The notes below the pieces were generated by a model, which saw only the letters and a list, made by a program, of their open reading frames with translations, ran no database searches and was not told the DNA's origin. 64,000 nt of DNA, from NCBI GenBank assembly GCA_020631735.1, contig CM036159.1, forward strand, positions 97,766,701-97,830,700, in the 5' to 3' direction. Numbering within the stretch: the first letter of the stretch is position 1; each line of letters opens with the position of its first letter. This document shows positions 11,849 to 23,183 of this stretch, piece by piece. A program made the translations under genes and the position numbers. The stretch comes from Saccharum officinarum. Lineage: Eukaryota; Streptophyta; Magnoliopsida; Poales; Poaceae.

Positions 11849-12483
11849 TTAGTCGCCAAGCACATGGCTTGGGCTATAAGTTTATGACCAGCTGCCTCGT
11901 CCTCGACGACCTCTGGCTGCGTTGACTCGTCTGGTCAAAGGTCAGAGCCCTGAACGAAACTGGAAGGCTCCAGCCTCCAGGTCTAGAAGGTGGAGTCGTC
12001 GTCGTACTTGTACACTAGTATTAGTATAAAGAAATGCGCTCGATCGGAGGACTCGCGTAGCCCACCATCACCTACGCCGCCGCGTGGGTAGCTAGGTCCG
12101 CTGGCCCAGCTCAGCGGCGCCGGCGCGCAACCGCACCATCCCTTTGTTGTTTACCTTTCCTGGTGAAAACGATGTCCGTCACATCGATCGATGAGGCTCA
12201 GTCTCGTCCTATAGTAATGTAGTAGGAGTACTTAATGATCGACCACTGATATTACTAATTATTCTGTTACTTAATTAATATCGGTTTGGTGCATCGACTT
12301 TGGATTATTAATTCCCGTATTTCGATCATCGCCTCTGATGGCAGATGGCTGATGGCAACTCGGCAACGGCAGCCGCTCCGATCCGATCCGTTGGTTGACT
12401 GGACCCGCGCGCGTTCGTCAGGTCTGATGACGTCCTTACCAACGCAATTCCGTACCCGAGAGTCAGGCATAGCAGATGCCTTG

Positions 12484-12724
12484 GGCTGGTTCAGTTGCAA
12501 ATTTTTTTGCAAAATGATCTGTAGCACGTTTCGTTGTTATTTGACAATTAGTGTTCAATCATGGTTTAATTAGGCTTAAAAGATTCGTCTCGTATATTTC
12601 GTCTAAACTGTGTAATTAGTTTTATTTTTTATCTATATTTAATGCTTCATGCATGTGTCTAAAGATTCGATGTGATGGGAAATCTGAAAAATTTTGTAAA
12701 ATTTTCTGGGAACTAAACCGGCCC
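12484..12724. mobile_element. Tourist-like MITE, copy 4 of 6
   Basis: A 241 bp element with ends GGCTGGTTCAGTT and GGAACTAAACCGGCC, flanked by TTG at 12481-12483 and 12725-12727. It shares the TTATTTGACAATTAGTGTTC block with copy 1 and lies in the same orientation. Confidence 0.8.
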
Positions 12725-12899
12725 TTGATCTGATGCCCAGCTGTGTGCTGAGTGTGCACTAGCAGCAGTGCAACTGGCTCTAATCAACGTCTTGTCTGGC
12801 TAATCAGAGGCTCAGAAAAGCAGTGCCGCCGGCTTATCCTGGCTTAAATATAAGCTTACTACAACCCCACTAGACCCACTTGTGGGGCTGCAAAAGGCG

Positions 12900-13045
12900 A
12901 CGCTTGCGTTGCGTGCTGCAAGCGGAAGTGGTGCTGTCTCGGCCGGGGAGATGATGCGAGGAATTTGGTCCCAAAACCAACGGCCCCGACAGCTAAAGCT
13001 AGCGAGATTAAGCAGAGCCATGCAACTTGGACACCAGAGGATGCT
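12900..13045 (+). repeat. Diverged duplicate segment A (pairs with 14735-14895)
   Basis: Blocks such as AAGCGGAAGTGGTGCTGTC, CAGCTAAAGCTAG and AGCAGAGCCATGCAACTTGG recur in the same order and strand at 14735-14895 with point differences and small gaps. The two lie either side of the MULE at 13509-14633. No function is recognised. Confidence 0.6.
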
Positions 13046-13499
13046 GCGATGCAAATGAGAGGGAGATTGGCTTGCATAGTGCTGGCAGTAGTGCAACAGC
13101 GTAGCCATGTATGCACGGATGATTATGATTATTCCCGGCTGCATTACTGCAGTGCAGGCTGATATCCTGAGATGCGAGCCGGAGCAAAAAGAAAAAAGAA
13201 AAATCCAACCTTTCCAGGATTCCAGGACGGAGTGATCTGATGCATGGATCGACGAAGCCAACAGCTTCCAGGAACGCTGCATGGCCGGGCTGGCTGCATT
13301 GTTTGAGCAACACCCATCTCTGATGATTGATGATGTGAAGCTCAGCGGTAAATTTCAACGAGTGTTGGCTACGGCCTCTCATCTGATCTCACGACCAGCC
13401 TCGAAGACTACTGACACGGTAAAAATTGGATTCGCTTTCCTCTAGCAGTAGGTAGCATCGTTGGTCACTAACACTTGGCAGCTGGCACAACCACGATGC

Positions 13500-13508
13500 C
13501 AAAACTCC
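13500..13508 (+). repeat. Left 9 bp target-site duplication of the MULE
   Basis: CAAAACTCC, identical to 14634-14642. Confidence 0.9.
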
Positions 13509-14633
13509 GAGAAAAGTTAACCGGCGGTCCCTGAACTTGCCAGCTGGTGTCACTTAGGTCCCCGAACTTTGAACAGTGTATTTTTGGGTCCCTGAACTTG
13601 GTTTCAGGTGTCATCTAGGTCCCTGAACTTGGCTTTGGTGTCACTTAAGTCCCCGAACTTTGAACAGTGTATTTCTGGGTCTAAACTTGGCTTCGGGTGT
13701 CATCTGGGTCCCTGAACTTGGCTTCGGGTGTCATCTAGGTCTCAATGCTGACGTGGCGTGGTCCTACATGTGGGGCCCACATGTCAGTCGGTTATATTTC
13801 TATTTCGGGGATACAGTAGCTATAATTTCTAAAATATTCCAAAAATTGTATCTTTTTCATATGATCTCGGATGAAGATGATTTTTATATGAAAAATGTAG
13901 CTCTCGACGAGATCTACAACTTTCTAGTTTTGAGTTTTTTTAATTTGAGATCATTAAAATGCTTAAAAAAATTAAACAAATTTTCAACCGTATATTAATT
14001 CCTGAAAATTTGTTTAATTTTTTTGAGCATTTTAGCGACCTCAAATTAAAAAAAACTTAAAACTAGAAAGTCGCAGATTTTATCAAGAGCTACAACTTTC
14101 ATATAGAAATCATCTTCATTTGACAGCATATAAAAAGATATGATTTTCCAATGCGACAAGCGCTTGTACGCGATTAATATACTGCTGAAAATTTATTTAA
14201 TTTTTTAAGCATTTTAATGATATCAAATTTAAAAACTCAAAACTAGAAAGTTGTAGATCTCGTCGAGAGCTACATTTTTCATATAAAAATCATCTTCATC
14301 CGAGATCATATGGAAAAGATATAATTTTTGGAATATTTTAGAAATTGTAGCTACAGTACCCCCGAAATAGAAATATAACCGACTGACATGTGGGTCCCAC
14401 ATGTAGGACCGCGCCACGTCAGCATTGGGACCTCGATGACACCCGAAGCCAAGTTCAGGGACCTAGAAATATACTGTTCAAAGTTCGGGGACCTAAGTGA
14501 CACCCAAAGCCAAGTTCAGGGACCTAGATGACACCTGAAGCCAAGTTCAGGGACCCAGAAATACACTGTTCAAAGTTCGGGGACCTAAGTGACATCAGCT
14601 GCCAAGTTCAGGGACCGTCGGTGAATTTTTCTC
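13509..14633. mobile_element. Non-autonomous Mutator-like foldback element
   Basis: A 1125 bp element whose two halves are long inverted arms: roughly 13509-14000 is mirrored by 14040-14633. Outer termini are GAGAAAAGTTAACCGGCGG and the inverse of GAGAAAAATTCACCGACGG. It is flanked by a perfect 9 bp duplication, CAAAACTCC, the length made by Mutator-type transposases. Each arm contains several copies of a ~35 bp subrepeat around GTCCCTGAACTTGG and GTCCCCGAACTTTG. There is no transposase, so mobility would depend on an autonomous MULE elsewhere. Confidence 0.88.
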
Positions 14634-14642
14634 CAAAACTCC
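14634..14642 (+). repeat. Right 9 bp target-site duplication of the MULE
   Basis: CAAAACTCC, identical to 13500-13508. Confidence 0.9.
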
Positions 14643-14734
14643 AGCACAACTAGTAGTAGTAATGCTCAAAACTACTGCCACCACCCTATCCCCGGGTTTA
14701 AAATTTACTCCCACTTGAACTTGAATGCGCTGTC

Positions 14735-14895
14735 GTTTTCCTGTAAGCGGAAGTGGCGCTGTCATGGCGATCAGCACATTTTTGGGCTCCAGATTAACGG
14801 GCCCGAGACAGCTAAAACTAGTGACAAGATCGAGCAGGGCCACTGTTCGATTTTTAAAGTGGATTAGCAGAGCAACTTGGGCGCTAAACTCCAAA
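14735..14895 (+). repeat. Diverged duplicate segment B (pairs with 12900-13045)
   Basis: Same-strand diverged copy of 12900-13045. Shared blocks include AAGCGGAAGTGGCGCTGTC, CAGCTAAAACTAG and TTAGCAGAGCAACTTGG. Confidence 0.6.
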
Positions 14896-15190
14896 CATTC
14901 AAGGTGGGCTTACGTGGCGTGCTTTCCGACCTTGGAGAGGAAAATGGAAAAACAATCCAGACGTTACATGGATCCAGGACGCCCGTTCAAGGGAATTCCG
15001 CTGCTGTCGCAAAGCAATAAACTGCTCGCTCTGTTTGGCAAACGCCTGGCCAGTCAGGCACACTACAGATAGCCTCTAAGGGGTGGCCGTTTGAATTATG
15101 ATGTACTTTACGGAGTAGAAAATTTGTTTGACTCGTGCTAGTCGTCCTGACAGCCAACTAGCCAAGGCCAGCCTTCCGTCATCAAAGCAA

Positions 15191-15432
15191 GGCCTCGTTT
15201 AGACGTCATCCAAATTCCAAGTTTTTTCACTCTCTCTCCGTCACATTAATTTTTAGCCGCTTGCATGGAGTATTAAATGTAGGTAAAAAAATAACTAATT
15301 ACACATTTTAGTTGGAAATCACGAGATGAATCTTTTGAGTCTAGTTGGTCCACGATTGGATAATATTTGTCAAATAAGACGAAAGTGGTACTATTTATCG
15401 GATTGAAAATTTTTCAGCATCTAAACATGGCC
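15191..15432. mobile_element. Tourist-like MITE, copy 5 of 6
   Basis: A 242 bp element with ends GGCCTCGTTTAGA and TCTAAACATGGCC, flanked by CAA at 15188-15190 and 15433-15435. It is in the same orientation as copy 3 and shares long interior blocks with it. Confidence 0.85.
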
Positions 15433-15527
15433 CAAGATTGAGAGCACTTCAAACCTCTAAAAGGAGGACGACATATGGTGCTCGGTTTTACACACAACCT
15501 GTAGCTTTTTATTTCGCTTTTTGACTT

Positions 15528-15772
15528 GGGGCCGGTTTAGGTACGAAAATTTTGGCAAAATGGTACTGTAGCATTTTCGTTGTTATTTGACAAATAGTAT
15601 TTAATTATGGTCTAATTAGGTTTAAAAGATTCATATCGTCCATTTCGTCTAAACTGTGTAATTAGTTTTATTTTTTTATCTATATTTAATGCTTCATGCA
15701 TGCGTCCAAAAACTCGATGTGACGAAGAATCTTGAAAAATTTAGCAAAATAAAGTGGAACTAAACAGGCCCC
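15528..15772. mobile_element. Tourist-like MITE, copy 6 of 6
   Basis: About 245 bp with ends GGGGCCGGTTTAG and CTAAACAGGCCCC. The target duplication is unclear. It lies less than 100 bp from copy 5 and in the opposite orientation, with the interior matching copies 1 and 4. Confidence 0.8.
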
Positions 15773-16321
15773 TGGCAAAAGATAGAGCAACGACAATGAG
15801 GCTGGCAAAACACTAAGTCCAAGAAAATGCGGCCTGGAGGGTGAATACGCAGTGGGCTAGTAGCTGAAAGAAAGTAAAAAAATCATATCGTACTAACACG
15901 TAAGGGACTGATTCAAACGCAAGAGTTTCGGACACCGCACATCAGTTTTGCTCAAGAATTCATCGATGCATGTATAGAAGTGTTTTGAGTGGTTCAGTAA
16001 CCCATCCGCAGCATTCGGGTTAGTCCAGAAGCAGAAAGTGTCTCGGAAACCAGGCTGCTATTCGGCCCAGAATTGTTACCGCCCACAACCCACACAGGCC
16101 AGCCATAGAGTCCCAGCCCAAATACACCGCCTCGGGCCATCAATTCGCCAACACCGACTTGGAGCGGGCCCGGGAACAAGAGAACTCACCACACAAGAGA
16201 AAGGAAACCATCACGCTCTCGCGCGCGGCAAGAATTTCCCCGGCCCGAAACCGAAAGCACGCACAGCGATCTCTGCGTCTTCGGCGGCGCGGCGGCGGCA
16301 GCAGCCGAGGAGGTCGAGGAG

Positions 16322-19300
16322 ATGCTGTCCGGCGACATCCCCCCGAACCAGACCATCTACCTCAACAACCTCAACGAGAAGGTCAAGAAAGAAGGTACCT
16401 CTTTGATTCGCCTTCACACGCCGAATTCCTCCTGAAACCCTAGTTTCCCGATCTGGGTATTAGCTCGGCGTCGCGTCGCTCTAGGGTTTGGTTAGCTCCC
16501 TCGTGTGTAGTGTGCGATTTTGAATGTTTTGGGATTTTGGCTGCAGCAGAGTTCGAAATTGATAGGTTTTGAGCTCCTTTTATGCTTTGACTATGTCTCC
16601 CTGGGCCATGTCAGCTTTCGACATTAGGGAAAACTCTTGCCATCCGTATGCCAGAAACCCAGTTGCACATTTAAGTGCGTTTTGATCCACGGACTCGGGA
16701 GAAATTCGTTAAATTCTTGTCATCTTCCACAGAACAAGAACATTGCACATTTGCCGTGATGGCCTAGCGACAACCCAGCTCAAAAGGTCAGGGGGTGTAG
16801 GGTTGATTGTACTGGGAGTCATATGTGTGGCCGAGTAATATGATTGCCCAGTGACCAAAACCTCCTAAACGTGTTCAGGAATATGATGTCTTGATTTTGT
16901 TTAATCAACTTGAACCATCGTTTTGTTCATTGCTGAAATGCATGATTCTATTCTGCGCAGAGTTGAAGAGATCGCTTTATGCCCTGTGCTCACAATATGG
17001 AAGGATACTGGATGTGGTGGCCCTGAAAACTCAAAAATTGAGGGGGCAAGCATGGGTGGTGTTTAGCGAAATTACAGCTGCTACCAATGCTTTCCGTGGA
17101 TTGCAAGACTTCGATTTCTATGGCAAAAAAATGGTATTGCACCTTTATTTTATTTGATAATTTTCCTGAGTCTTTTATCTTTTGTTTTTCCTTTTCATGT
17201 CATGAGGTGCATCATAGATTTGTTTTTCCTGGTCATTTTGTTTGTATGTTGAGTGTAGCAATATCCTACTTTGAGTATTGAGCCAGACATTAGTGCAGGG
17301 TAGGCCTGCAAAAGTTTAAGTTTTGCAATTTGCTCTGCGATTTATTGCTCAGTTAAGCATCCATATGTTGTCGAGACATCTAGTGGCACATAATAACTGG
17401 TCATTGTTGAAGCAGAAGAGGCTTACCTTTCTCAATACTTTTATTGAATGTTGAGTTCCATAGGGTGATAGGATAGGCACACGTTCTTTATATTTTTGGA
17501 TCAGCGCACATCTTTGCTTTTATTTTATATAGGAAGTATGCACTCGTTTCCTCTTATATCTAAAAGCTAAACAACTGAAGGACATATCCTTGTCTAGTGC
17601 TCTTGGTGAAGCGTCTTGTTTCTTTACCTTTAAGGTCAAACAAATATTGATCTTACCGTCTAGTCACATTATTTTAAGAAATCAGGATTGGAGGCTTAAT
17701 AATATGTGCTGTCATGTATGAGGGTTCAGAACTAACTTTTAAATTTTTCTTCCTTTGTACAGCGAGTACAATATGCAAAAACAAAATCAGATTGTATTGC
17801 AAAAGAAGATGGTACTTATGCTCCTAAGGAGAAAAGGAAGAAGCAAGAGGAGAAAGGTAATTCTAACTACATCAACATTGTTCAGCTATTATATTCCAGA
17901 TCATGGTTTATGTGACAAGGCCTGGTGTTTCAGATGTTATAACTGATCAACAATACTGGTTTATATGTTAGGTTACTAAATTGTATAATTCTATATCTGA
18001 CCTAAATATAAATTTAGCCCTTCCTCGTTGTTTGTGATAGTGAACTATGACATATGCCCTTGAACTTACATGTTGTTCCACTTATCTTATTCTATCTAAA
18101 CTTGAGCGCCCTCCATTTTGGGGGCACGTCTAGCTTGTTTGCTGGCATTGCTTACCTTGCATGGCTGGGCAAGGCTAGCCTTGTTAGGGCTGGAGAGCCA
18201 ATTTGGCTTGCTTGAGTTGGCAAGGAAAATGCTGGAAAACACAGGCCCTGAAGAAAGATGCCTCTACATCGAAATGCTCTGTTCAATGCCAAATTGCCAA
18301 TTCCTCGCCTAGGCTACACAGTAGCCAGTAAAAGATCCAAACACACCCTTGGTCTCTAACTTGCAAAAGCAGTTAACTTAGGTCCTATCTTATCAGTGTG
18401 ATTATGCAAAGGAGTTTTTGCTAAATAGCCTTCAGTATCATATGCAATTTTAGGGACCTGAATTCATAATTCAAGGACGACCTCTGCTGTTTCGTATGTG
18501 GGAGTCTGTTATTATCCCATGGGCATGTGTTTGGACAGCTAGCTAGTAGTTGGGCAAAGGGAAGCAATCCAGTGTTACATCCTATTTCTGTCATAGTTCT
18601 TCATATATTGAACTTGTTTATTTCTTTGCCATGGCTCTATTTGAGTAATGGGTTCAGGAACTATCTTTGTTATCCTCTATTTTTACATTTGGAGTGTTGA
18701 AAAATGTGCACTTACTAGTTTTTCAACTTACCTCTTGTTTCTGCTTCAGCTGCTGAGAAAAAACGACGAGCAGAAGAGGCACAACAAGCTGGCCCCAATG
18801 CTTCTGCTGCTCAAAGCAATGGAACTGTAAGTTTACTTCTGCTTTAAAAGACCTATTTCCTTTTAACTGCTGCTTTCATGCTTTGTTATTTAATAAGGCT
18901 GTCACAGTATTAGTACAACTGTTGTTTCATTGCATTACCAAATTTTGCCTATTCTACTAGTCCACTAGCCTGTCCTTTGTTAGACCTCATGTACTTTAGT
19001 GCTGCATTTAGCTATAATAAAGTTTACATTTTGTTCGAGTCATCTTATTTGTGCTCATGTACACATGAAGGTCTGTGGCTTATTATTATGTGATTAGTTT
19101 GGTTCTATGTTCATAATATAAAATGTCTGCATATGCATTTCACTGCTCAGCATTTTTTTTAAAATGTCTGAATGACCTAGTGACATGGGTTAGGACTACC
19201 ATTATTCTGACAGTGATAGTAAATGTCTTTCCAACCTACCTGAACGGGTTTACACTAGATTGCTTTGCTTTTAGGGACCAACTGTAAGTATAAAGGCTAT

Positions 19301-21163
19301 GTCAAGATCTGACTATGTTCAAGCATTTCTTGTGGCCTATTTGGATGTTGTAGTTTTAGAAAACTTTGGTATTAAGAAACTGTAGTTTTCTAAGCCAAAA
19401 ACATGCAGAACCGTGGTTTAGAAAAAAAAGAGGTCTTGAATGGAGTTTCTAAAACTCCAAAAAAGACGATGGTTTTGACAATACCATAGTTTTAAAAACT
19501 AAAGGTTTGTTGCATCCAAACATCCAGAAGTTTTGGAAAACCAAAGTAGTTTGCAAAACTATATTATTTTTCCAATACTTTAATAATACCAACTTGTCAA
19601 TGCAGTAGTCATATGTCAATTTTCTTTGAATTTGACCTTTGCGGGTGTTTACTGTTGCTTCCTTGTCTCAAATTCTTCTCTTCTATAGAATCTAGAAAGT
19701 TCTTTGACAATATATAGCTCAGTCATCCTGTATTTTTTGAGCTGCAAGTTTCTGGTGAATTTAATAGTGTTTGCCCTCACAGACTCACATGGAACTCTTC
19801 TAAATGAGCAATTTAGCTCTGCCTATATTGTACTTGACAGCTAAGAGTTGCTAATTACTGTTGTGGTTGTCATTTTATTTGCAGTAGTTTTTTTTGTTCT
19901 TTTGGCCATTCTATTTATTTTTAATAAGAAAAAGAAAATCAAAGTGGAACCTATCCTTTTTTAATAAGGTTAGCAGATAGTACTTTTAATTTTGTACTTC
20001 CAGAATTCTTTTTGCCCTAACTCCTGTCACCTGGAAGGTGAGGACAGGCCTGCCACTGATTTGGTACAATTAGGTTGAATTTTAAAGATTTAGATAAACA
20101 ATACCTGTTAGGTTCAGACTGTACATAAAGTTGCCAAACATCAGCATATAGGTGATGTTTGATGGGGTTCCTAGGAAAAAAATTAGAGTACAAAGAACCA
20201 GGCCCATCCACAGGTCACTGAGTTCAACCACCAACATTTAGTTGTAGCAGTTGTTACGCGAATCTCAGCGGTATCATTGAAAGATTCAAGGCAGCGTTGG
20301 GAGTTTATGAATTTTGTCTACAATTGTAAAGTTTTGTTTGATTTTATTGGTCTATGTGGTCATGGCGGAAAAGAAACTACTGTCTGCTCACTAAGGTGTT
20401 TGTTAAGTATTAAGAGAGTGAGACTTGTCTAAGAAAACCTCTTGTGTTCCCATATTTAATTCTGGTTTAGGTACATTAGCTCACCCATGTGCTGATAAAA
20501 TCTGCTGTCATGATTTCTCCCATCTAAGCCATCAAGAATCAACTATCAAGCTCACGTTAATGACTCTTCATCTTACATGATGTGGATGTAATGGGAGATT
20601 AGTTAGGAAGATTTCATATTCTTCCGTTGGTCCAATAGCCTCCCTGAATGGATCGGCTTCCTTATGTATAATAATGTATCTGAATTGAAACAGGCCTAAT
20701 GTACTTAATAACTTTGGATTATCAATCTCACTTTCATGTAATTTCATATCTCAAAGACTTCAACTAATGAAATGTCTTTCACTGAAGTTCTAAAATTTGT
20801 AATATGTATCTCAGACCTCAGTGTTAGTTTCTTTATGCGCCTACTAATGGTTGAGCTTCTTTGACAACTTGTATACAGGGCTATCAAGCGTCTCGTCTGG
20901 GCAAGGTTTCGCAAGAGCCACCTGCTCCTCCGAACAACATCCTCTTCATCCAGAACTTGCCAGACCAGACCACGAGCATGATGCTCCAGATCCTGTTCCA
21001 GCAGTACCCTGGCTTCAGGGAAGTCCGGATGATCGAAGCCAAACCAGGCATTGCTTTTGTGGAGTTTGAGGACGACGGCCAGTCCATGGTCGCGATGCAG
21101 GCTCTCCAAGGCTTCAAGATCACTCCAGAGAACCCCATGGCTATATCCTATGCCAAAAAATGA
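16322..21163 (+). CDS. U2B'': U2 small nuclear ribonucleoprotein B'' (5 exons)
   Basis: Spliceosomal protein of 233 aa that, with U2A', binds stem-loop IV of U2 snRNA in the nucleus. Exons: 16322-16394, 16961-17133, 17763-17856, 18750-18826, 20879-21163 (702 nt with TGA). All introns are GT-AG. RRM1 has RNP2 IYLNNL (12-17) and RNP1 RGQAWVVF (52-59). A lysine/glutamate- and alanine-rich linker spans exons 3-4. RRM2 has ILFIQN (160-165) and GIAFVEF (196-202). Length equals the usual ~230 aa of plant U2B''. The related U1A is a little longer with a different linker, and the short linker favours U2B''. Intron 4 is 2.05 kb and contains a MITE. No TATA box was recognised, as is common for housekeeping genes. 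Confidence 0.92.
19334..19525. mobile_element. MITE in intron 4 of U2B''
   Basis: A foldback AT-rich element starting GGCCTATTTGGATGTTGTAG and ending near TTGCATCCAAACATCC. The interior repeats ACTGTAGTTTT and CCATAGTTTTAAAAACT are typical of a grass MITE family. A more diverged member lies at 39605-39866. The right boundary is approximate. Confidence 0.55.
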
Positions 21164-23183
21164 GAGGACCCTCGGGAATCCCTGTACTCGTAAGATTTTT
21201 GGCTCCGCCTTTCCGAAATCAAGCCACAGTATCTGCTTTGCGGCCATGTATTTTTGGAAAGCACTTGCTTAATTTAGAAGTTTAACTCTTGCCACTTTTA
21301 AATCAGGTTTGGTCCTCAGTCTTTATGTTAACTCTGCTTTTGCACTTGTCAAGTCTGGTATTGTGCCTATATAGGCTGTCTTGATTATCTGTTTGTTGCC
21401 TACAGTGGTAGAAGCTGGACGGGTCATGGCTGTATCTCGCTTGAAGGCGAAGAGAAAATCATGCCCCCATATCTCTCCCCCCTGGTCAAGGTGAATGAGG
21501 TGTATGTGATGTGCCCATAGTATATTGCCAGAATCAGAGGTGTCGACCCAGTAGTCGCAGGCATGATTGGTGAACACGTATTTCAGTAGTGGGATGGTAG
21601 GCTTCGTGGCGGCCTTTTTCTAATGGAATGGGAGGCGTGCAACCTTCTATTCCTACTATTTGGCCATTATGGGATTGCTGTTGGCTTCGTGGCCCTCAAT
21701 TAGCCTGTTCGGTTTGTGTATGAGTAGCTTTGAAGTCGATGAATGTGCGTGTGTGCCATGCGCGCCATGCATCTGCATGTTTGTTCGTTGCGCGAGCGGT
21801 CGGCAATGCTGTAGGCCGAGGCGTAGACGTGTGTGCTCGTAGCCTCGTAGTCGTAGGTTTTGGCTTTGCCCGATGACCGGTCCCTTTTCTGGGTGTGCGT
21901 CTCTGTTGTTGGTGCTCACCCGTCACCCGTATAAGCTATGCTAGTGTGCTGTCTTATCTGGTTGGAATAGGTGGAGGTTGGGTTGGCTTGAGTTCTTGCT
22001 GGGGCTTGTCGCTGGTCCTGGCGCCATTTTGTTGTGGCCAATCAAGCATCAAAATCTTGTAGCATTGTGAATAGTGATCTTGTCGTGTAATGCGCGGGAG
22101 AGAGCATGTGACGCATCTTTTGGCCTGGAGGATTTACCTCTCGACCAGAGACAGGTTGGGTAATCTGGTTTAATTTGCTGTTGATACTGACGGTAGCGCG
22201 GTAGTAAAAAGAGCTTTCGCAAGTCATACGATGTACGTTCGAGTTTCAAGTAAATGCCGCCCAGTACTACGTCATGGCGATGATGTGCATGGAAAAATCG
22301 GGATCGGTAGCTATAACTGCTCTCGGGTGGATGATGGGGGATGTTCTTTATACAATATATATAATGGAAAAACAGTGAGGTGTGTCTACGGAAAAACATA
22401 GAAAACGCAATCAGTTTCCATCAGAGAGTAAACATAAGCAGTTTCTTGGCTGTTTCTCATCCGTGACATTGGAAAGGCGTATGGAAAGGTGGCGGAAAGG
22501 ATATAAAAAAGAGCGCGATGATGATGTCGCTGCAAAAATGACGAAGCGATAATGACTGGTGCCAAGGCTACGGCACCCTGATACATTTCACTGTAATAAT
22601 CAGTAATCACTCACGAGAATTACCTTGCGATTCGAATGGAGTCCATCCATTAACCGATGCACGGGCACGGCAGTAAATGGGCACGCGAACGCGATCACAG
22701 GCTTCGTTAACCAGTTCACATGCACCGCGCCAGAGCATGAAGAAGCGCCCCCAGTCCCCCGGTAGACCCCACCTCACCCCTTGTGGGTCCCGCTTGACCT
22801 CCCAGCCCAGGGAGGGAGCACGAACATAATCAAGGGACAAAACTAAACTAACCTCCCACCCCTCCCTATCTCTGTCTCTGCTTGCTCTCTGTCTTTGTTG
22901 ACGCGCCTGCAAGTACGAGACAGCGAGCGGGAGGAAGAAGAAACAAAAGGCCGGCCCTGATGCAACCTCGCCGCTAGAGCACCACCACCGCCTCGCCAAT
23001 CTATTGAGGCGGCCGGCTTCGTTAGCGTAGCTAGCGGCGGCCAAAGTGTAACAGGGCCGTGCAGTGCGCTCCTGCCGGAATTGGTGGTCGCCTGGTCGGG
23101 CAAAAATCTACCACGGCAGCGGCAGCAGCGAGGAGGAGGAGGAGGAGGAGGAGGAGGAGGAGACGTCTCGAAGATTGCGCGCA
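21164..23183. other. Intergenic: U2B'' 3' UTR and SCAR promoter/5' UTR
   Basis: The first several hundred bases should be the 3' UTR of U2B''. The last ~300 bases are GC-rich and include the 5' UTR of the SCAR gene. No additional gene or mobile element was recognised. Confidence 0.5.
23130..23162 (+). repeat. Microsatellite (GAG)11 in the SCAR 5' UTR
   Basis: Eleven perfect GAG triplets ending 21 bp before the SCAR start codon. It is outside the coding frame but probably transcribed in the leader. Confidence 0.95.

Noticed and set aside
12812..13282. A 156-codon minus-strand frame between MITE copy 4 and the MULE
   Set aside because: No recognisable domain, no splice or promoter context, and overlap with a diverged duplicated non-coding segment.
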